Shown piece by piece: positions 4,714-8,624 of a DNA stretch of 8,624 nucleotides. Source of the stretch: an uncultured Ruminococcus sp. (GTDB taxonomy: Bacteria > Bacillota > Clostridia > Oscillospirales > CAG-272). Position 1 is the stretch's first letter; every line of letters starts with the position of its first letter. A model generated the notes under the pieces. That model saw only the letters and a program-made list of their open reading frames with translations, did no database searches and was not told the origin of the DNA. The translations under genes were made by a program, and so were the position numbers. Where the stretch lies: positions 1-8,624 of the forward strand of contig CAJKRH010000063.1 of NCBI GenBank assembly GCA_905202255.1, given 5' to 3'.

Positions 4714-5631
4714 ATGGAAAACACCCGCTCAAAGCTGACCATCGCTCTGGCAATCGTGCTTGCCGCAGCGCTCGTGGCTGTTCTCGCCGTCGGAGCGGTT
4801 TCACTTCGCAGGATGAACAAAGACCTTTCCGACGCAAATTTATCGCTGGGCGACCAAATTTCATCTTTGCAGAACGATATCTATGTCCTCTCCGCAGAGA
4901 TTACAAAGCTTCAGCGCAGTGTGAGTCCCATCTCGTATTACAGTCTCAAGCTCACCGGCGTGAATCCCGAGCAGACCACCGCTTCCGCTTCGATTGCCGT
5001 AAACCTGCGCGAATATTCCGATAATACCGAGGTTTCCGTCGTCGTCTACGGCGAGGTGATGAAGCTTCATCAGGAGAGAAACGGGCGCTTTTCCGCCACG
5101 ATAAATGTCCCGCTCTTCGGCAAAAAAGACGGAAATGACGCTCCGAAATTTATCATAGAAGAAAGCGGCATACGCCGCGCGGATGTGCTCGAGGAATATT
5201 CCTTTGCCGAACTCTGGAAAGAGATTCTGCCGTCGCTCTCGGGCAAATTCGACTACAGTGAAAAACCCGATAAAAACGGCATTACCGCGTTTGTCGAGGC
5301 TCATGCTTCGCTCGTCTGGGAAAGTCCCGCCGAATTTGAGAATGCCGTGACATTTGAGAACATCAGATTATCCATGACAGACTCAGAGACAGGCGAAGAG
5401 CTTCGCTCATTTGACATAAAAACCGACGGCAAATCCGACGGCGTACAGGAAATAAATTTCGACGGTTCGTTTGACAGATATCGCATTTACACCGTAACGG
5501 TTATCGCCGAGGACTCGCTCGGTTATATCCATGAACTGAAGCTTTTTAACGATTGCTTCAAGCTCGGCGGCAACTATAAGCCACGCTACACCATAAAAAA
5601 CGGCACGGAAACATTCACCGTTTCCAATTAA
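4714..5631 (+). CDS. Membrane-anchored coiled-coil protein with exported domain, function unknown
   Basis: This 305-residue protein is not one I recognise. A hydrophobic segment at residues 8-30, flanked by RSK and RRMNK, looks like an uncleaved signal anchor with the C-terminal part outside. Residues of about 35-69 have a heptad-like spacing of Leu/Ile (L38, L45, I49, L52, I56, L59, I63, L66), suggesting a coiled coil and oligomerisation. The remainder (about 75-305) alternates short hydrophobic and polar stretches typical of beta-sandwich domains, possibly two of them. There is one cysteine, near the C-terminus, and no enzyme motif. The start follows GGAG (4704-4707) with 6-nt spacing. rhaB begins 37 nt after its stop with no terminator between, so it may be co-transcribed with rhaBA; a role in rhamnose use is only inference. 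Confidence 0.82.
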   Translation: MENTRSKLTIALAIVLAAALVAVLAVGAVSLRRMNKDLSDANLSLGDQISSLQNDIYVLSAEITKLQRSVSPISYYSLKLTGVNPEQTTASASIAVNLREYSDNTEVSVVVYGEVMKLHQERNGRFSATINVPLFGKKDGNDAPKFIIEESGIRRADVLEEYSFAELWKEILPSLSGKFDYSEKPDKNGITAFVEAHASLVWESPAEFENAVTFENIRLSMTDSETGEELRSFDIKTDGKSDGVQEINFDGSFDRYRIYTVTVIAEDSLGYIHELKLFNDCFKLGGNYKPRYTIKNGTETFTVSN

Positions 5632-5668
5632 AAAACGAAAATATTAAATTCTGAAAGGAAATACATAT

Positions 5669-7147
5669 ATGAAAAAACTGAAAACGCTCGCCCTTGACCT
5701 CGGCGCATCAAACGGCAGAGGAATAATCGGCGGCTTTGACGGCAACAAAATCACGCTTGAGGAGGTTCACCGTTTCCCCAATGAACCCGTGATGACAAAC
5801 GGTCAGTTCACATGGGATATTCTCCGCATTTTCCATGAGATAAAATGCGCTCTGCGCAAGTGTGCACTCAGCGAGAATAAGGATATCGCCTCCATCGGTA
5901 TCGATACATGGGGCGTCGACTTCGGTCTGCTCGACAAAAACGGGCATCTGCTCGGAAATCCCGTGCATTACCGCGACGCGCGCAACGACGGCATGGTGGA
6001 ATACGCTTTCCGCACGATGCCGCGCGAAAAGCTCTATGACATCACCGGAATACAGTTTATCGATTTCAATACGCTTTTCCAGCTTCTCGCCGTGCAGAAA
6101 GACAGCCCCGAAATTCTCGCCGCGGCAAATGATATGCTTTTTATTCCGGATCTTCTCGCATATTTCCTCACAGGCAAAAAGCAGACGGAATATACCATCG
6201 CATCCACAGGTCAGCTTCTTGACGCAAGAACAGGCAAATGGAGCGAGGAGATAATAAAGACATTCGGGCTTCCCCGCGGCATTTTCGGCGATATCGTAGC
6301 CCCCGGCACGGTGTGCGGTACGCTCCTGCCGCAGGTAAAGGAAGAGGTCGGCGCGCTCTCGGCAAAGGTTATTTCCGTCGCCGCTCATGATACGGGCAGT
6401 GCCGTCGTTTCCGTTCCCGCCGCAACGGATAAGTTCATCTTCATCAGCTCCGGTACATGGTCGATAATGGGAACGGAAACAAAAACTCCCGTTGTCACCG
6501 AGGCTTCGCAGAAGCATAATTTCACAAACGAGGGCGGCTACGGAAATACGATACGCTTCTCCAAGAACATCACGGGACTCTGGCTCGAGCAGGAATCGAG
6601 ACGCCAGTGGGAGCGCGAGGGCGAAAAGTTCACATATCCCCAGCTTACGGCTCTCGCACGCGAGGCGGCACCTCTGCGCAGCTTCATAGACCCCGATGAC
6701 GCGCGTTTTTCCACGCCCGGCAATCTGCCGAAGAGAATAGCGGAATACTGCGCCGAGACAAATCAGCCCATCCCCGAAACAAAGGGCGAGATTGTCCGTT
6801 GTATACTCGAGAGCATTGCCATGAAATACCGTCACACCGTTGACGCGATAGACGAAATGTGCGGCGAGAGAATGCCCGCAATCAATATCGTCGGCGGCGG
6901 CACGCAGGAAAAACTTCTCTCGCAGTATGCGGCAAGCGCATGCGGCAGAGATGTTTACGCAGGTCCCGTCGAGGCAACGGCGCTCGGCAATATCGCGGCT
7001 CAGCTTATCGCACTCGGCGAGATAAAAGATCTCTCCGAAGCGCGCAAAGTCATCGCAAATTCGTTTGAAATAGAGCATTTTGTTCCGCAGGATACGGCGG
7101 CTTGGGATGCGGCTTACGAAAAATTCGTTACTCTTATAAAAGAATAA
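5669..7147 (+). CDS. rhaB: Rhamnulokinase (L-rhamnulose kinase)
   Basis: This cytoplasmic FGGY-family sugar kinase phosphorylates L-rhamnulose with ATP to L-rhamnulose 1-phosphate (EC 2.7.1.5). At 492 residues it is close to E. coli RhaB (489). The N-terminal phosphate-binding motif is D10-LGASNGRG. Sugar-site segments GIDTWGVDFG (77-86) and YRDARNDGM (101-109) follow. The likely catalytic base is Asp241 in AAHDTGSAV. The C-terminal lobe shows SSGTWSIMGTE (260-270), NITGLWLEQESRRQW (300-314) and the adenine-side VGGGTQEKLLSQ (408-419). The start has AAAGGA (5654-5659) 9 nt upstream. rhaA starts 31 nt downstream. Other FGGY kinases (xylulose, fuculose) are less likely given the motifs and the RhaA neighbour. 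Confidence 0.96.
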   Translation: MKKLKTLALDLGASNGRGIIGGFDGNKITLEEVHRFPNEPVMTNGQFTWDILRIFHEIKCALRKCALSENKDIASIGIDTWGVDFGLLDKNGHLLGNPVHYRDARNDGMVEYAFRTMPREKLYDITGIQFIDFNTLFQLLAVQKDSPEILAAANDMLFIPDLLAYFLTGKKQTEYTIASTGQLLDARTGKWSEEIIKTFGLPRGIFGDIVAPGTVCGTLLPQVKEEVGALSAKVISVAAHDTGSAVVSVPAATDKFIFISSGTWSIMGTETKTPVVTEASQKHNFTNEGGYGNTIRFSKNITGLWLEQESRRQWEREGEKFTYPQLTALAREAAPLRSFIDPDDARFSTPGNLPKRIAEYCAETNQPIPETKGEIVRCILESIAMKYRHTVDAIDEMCGERMPAINIVGGGTQEKLLSQYAASACGRDVYAGPVEATALGNIAAQLIALGEIKDLSEARKVIANSFEIEHFVPQDTAAWDAAYEKFVTLIKE

Positions 7148-7178
7148 AAAAATCAACGATAAAGGAGATTTTAAAAAT

Positions 7179-8432
7179 ATGAACGCAGTTTTTGAAAACG
7201 CAAAAAAAGTGTATGGCGAGCTCGGCGTGGATGTCGAAGCCGCTATGAAAAGACTTGAAAGCGTGCCTGTTTCCCTGCACTGCTGGCAGGGCGACGATGT
7301 CACGGGCTTCGACCATGACGGACCGCTCACAGGCGGCATTCAGACAACAGGCAACTATCCCGGCAAGGCACGCAATCTCGAAGAACTGCTCGCCGATATG
7401 GAAAAGGCTATGTCTCTCTGCCCCGGCAAGAAGAAGCTGAATGTTCATGCCTGCTATGCCGTCTTTGAAAACGGCGAATTTGCAGACAGAGACAAGCTCG
7501 AGCCGAAGCACTTCAAAAAGTGGGCGGAATTTGCAAAGGCACACGGCATGGGCATAGATTTCAATCCCACATTCTTCTCTCATCCCATGGCAAAAAACGG
7601 ACTCACGCTCACCAGCCCCGATGAAGAGGTTCGCCGCTTCTGGATAGAGCATGGCAAAGCCTGCATCCGCATTTCTCAGTATTTCGCCGAGGAGACAGGC
7701 ATTCCCTGCGTTATGAATATATGGATAGGCGACGGCTTCAAGGATGTTCCCGCCGACAGAATGGGTCCGCGCGAGCGCTATAAGGATTCCATCGAGCAGA
7801 TTCTCTCTGAGCCCTTTGACAGAAGCAAGGTAAAGCCCTGTGTGGAATCAAAGGTATTCGGCATCGGTGTCGAGGCTTATACGGCAGGCTCCGCCGAATT
7901 TACACTCATGTTCGCCGCAACTCATGAGGGCTGCCTGCCGCTCATGGACAACGGTCACTATCATCCCACAGAAGTTGTTTCCGATAAAATTCCCGCGCTT
8001 CTCTGCTATTTCCCCGAGATAGCTCTTCATATCACGCGCGGCATCCGCTGGGATTCAGATCATGTTCTTGTTTTCGATGACGAAACAAAGGAAATGGCAA
8101 AGGAAATCGTGCGTTGCAATGCGCTTGACCGCGTATATATGGCGCTTGACTATTTTGATGCAAGCATAAACAGAATCGCCGCATGGGCAGTCGGCTTCCG
8201 CAGCTGGCAGAAGGCTCTGCTCAATGCTCTGCTCCTGCCGAATGAAAAGCTGAAGGCACTTCAGGACAGCGGCAATTATACCGAGCTTCTCGTTATGCAG
8301 GAGGCTGTAAAGACGCTTCCCTTTGAGGCTGTGTGGAACGAATATTGCGCTCGCTACGGTCTTGACGGCGGCTACGGCTGGTTTGACGAAGTAAAGAAAT
8401 ACGAAAAGGAAGTTCTCTCCAAGAGAGTATAA
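7179..8432 (+). CDS. rhaA: L-rhamnose isomerase
   Basis: This cytoplasmic metal-dependent TIM-barrel enzyme interconverts L-rhamnose and L-rhamnulose (EC 5.3.1.14), the first step of the phosphorylating pathway. Its 417 residues compare with 419 in E. coli. Family hallmarks are SLHCWQGDDVTGF near residue 32, GGIQTTGNYPG (52-62), DNGHYHPTEVVSDK, RGIRWDSDHV and DASINRIAAW. The Mn-binding residues known from E. coli (His262, Asp294, Asp296) correspond to His260, Asp292 and Asp294 here, a constant offset of two. The start follows GGAG (7164-7167) with 11-nt spacing. It is the last gene of the unit and is followed within 10 nt by a strong terminator. The frame is intact, with no missing catalytic residue. 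Confidence 0.97.
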   Translation: MNAVFENAKKVYGELGVDVEAAMKRLESVPVSLHCWQGDDVTGFDHDGPLTGGIQTTGNYPGKARNLEELLADMEKAMSLCPGKKKLNVHACYAVFENGEFADRDKLEPKHFKKWAEFAKAHGMGIDFNPTFFSHPMAKNGLTLTSPDEEVRRFWIEHGKACIRISQYFAEETGIPCVMNIWIGDGFKDVPADRMGPRERYKDSIEQILSEPFDRSKVKPCVESKVFGIGVEAYTAGSAEFTLMFAATHEGCLPLMDNGHYHPTEVVSDKIPALLCYFPEIALHITRGIRWDSDHVLVFDDETKEMAKEIVRCNALDRVYMALDYFDASINRIAAWAVGFRSWQKALLNALLLPNEKLKALQDSGNYTELLVMQEAVKTLPFEAVWNEYCARYGLDGGYGWFDEVKKYEKEVLSKRV

Positions 8433-8440
8433 ACCCGCGG

Positions 8441-8476
8441 AGAAATCCGCGATAGAAATATCGCGGATTTCTTTTT
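8441..8476 (+). terminator. Rho-independent terminator of the rhaBA unit
   Basis: AGAAATCCGCGATA (8441-8454) and TATCGCGGATTTCT (8459-8472) form a perfect 14-bp stem closed by a GAAA tetraloop. The stem ends in a run of five T (8472-8476). It lies 9 nt after the rhaA stop. Its 3' end merges with the T-rich start of module A copy 2. Confidence 0.95.
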
Positions 8477-8562
8477 GATAGCTTTTTCTTTTGCGCCCTC
8501 TTCTGCAAAAGAAAAAACGGATGGGCAGATGTTTTTTCTTTTGGCTATCGACGGGACTTTGA
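8468..8562. repeat. Dispersed repeat module A, copy 2
   Basis: This is co-linear with 4204-4299: TTTCTTTTTGAT, hairpin arms GCTTTTTCTTTTGC (8481-8494) and GCAAAAGAAAAAAC (8505-8518), CGGATGG, then GACGGGACTTTGA at the end. The terminal arm base differs from copy 1, leaving 13 paired positions. The 10-nt loop GCCCTCTTCT differs almost wholly from copy 1. It overlaps the last bases of the rhaA terminator. Confidence 0.85.
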
Positions 8563-8583
8563 GATTGTGTGGTAGGGGAATTA

Positions 8584-8624
8584 ACACATATGCGAAGCAT
8601 GTGTGTTGGCGTCGCCGAGACAGG
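8584..8624. repeat. Dispersed repeat module B, copy 2, cut by window edge
   Basis: This matches 4110-4150 at 40 of 41 positions, including both hairpin arms and the GAA loop (8594-8596). The preceding GGGGA and A/T bases are also similar to copy 1. Here module B follows module A, whereas copy 1 of B precedes A, which suggests alternating B-A-B order in longer arrays. Confidence 0.88.

Noticed and set aside
5708..7339. A 543-codon open frame on the minus strand opposite rhaB
   Set aside because: It is antisense to a clear rhamnulokinase gene. Its length comes from codon bias in the true frame, and its composition is unlike a real protein.

Overview
This window looks like chromosomal DNA from an anaerobic, probably gut-associated Clostridia member (Bacillota, Oscillospiraceae-like). 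The evidence is strong AGGAGG-type ribosome binding sites, moderate GC, a sporulation-type D-Ala-D-Ala carboxypeptidase next to rluB, and intergenic gaps full of hairpin repeats. The genus cannot be named from sequence alone. All eight convincing genes are on the + strand, plus one possible four-codon leader ORF. I saw no tRNA, rRNA, CRISPR array, transposase or phage gene.

Region 1 (1-188) is a gene-free leader made of four successive hairpins. The last one (150-187) buries the Shine-Dalgarno of the first gene. A four-codon reading frame overlaps that gene's start as ATGA.

Region 2 (189-3986) is a housekeeping cluster: an exported D-alanyl-D-alanine carboxypeptidase, the 23S rRNA pseudouridine synthase rluB, a small acetyltransferase-like protein whose start overlaps the end of rluB, release factor 2 (prfB) in one uninterrupted frame, and a small two-helix membrane protein with an Asp/Cys-rich tail. 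No terminator is visible until 4000-4027, so they may be co-transcribed, although prfB may have its own promoter.

Region 3 (4028-4713) is about 690 bp without a credible gene. It holds a 22-nt tandem repeat, three repeat modules (here called B, A and C) that each form hairpins, and a roughly 350-bp stretch with a possible branched RNA fold upstream of the next gene.

Region 4 (4714-8432) is a membrane-anchored coiled-coil protein of unknown function followed by rhaB (rhamnulokinase) and rhaA (L-rhamnose isomerase), with 37-nt and 31-nt gaps. RhaA converts L-rhamnose to L-rhamnulose and RhaB phosphorylates it. The aldolase, mutarotase, transporter and regulator of the pathway are not in the window.

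Region 5 (8433-8624) has a perfect 14-bp terminator, a second copy of module A and the start of a second copy of module B, which the window edge cuts. The most noteworthy signals are the modular repeat family, the leader of the carboxypeptidase gene, the prfB lacking its usual frameshift, and the Asp/Cys-tailed membrane protein. I found no clearly new multi-gene system.
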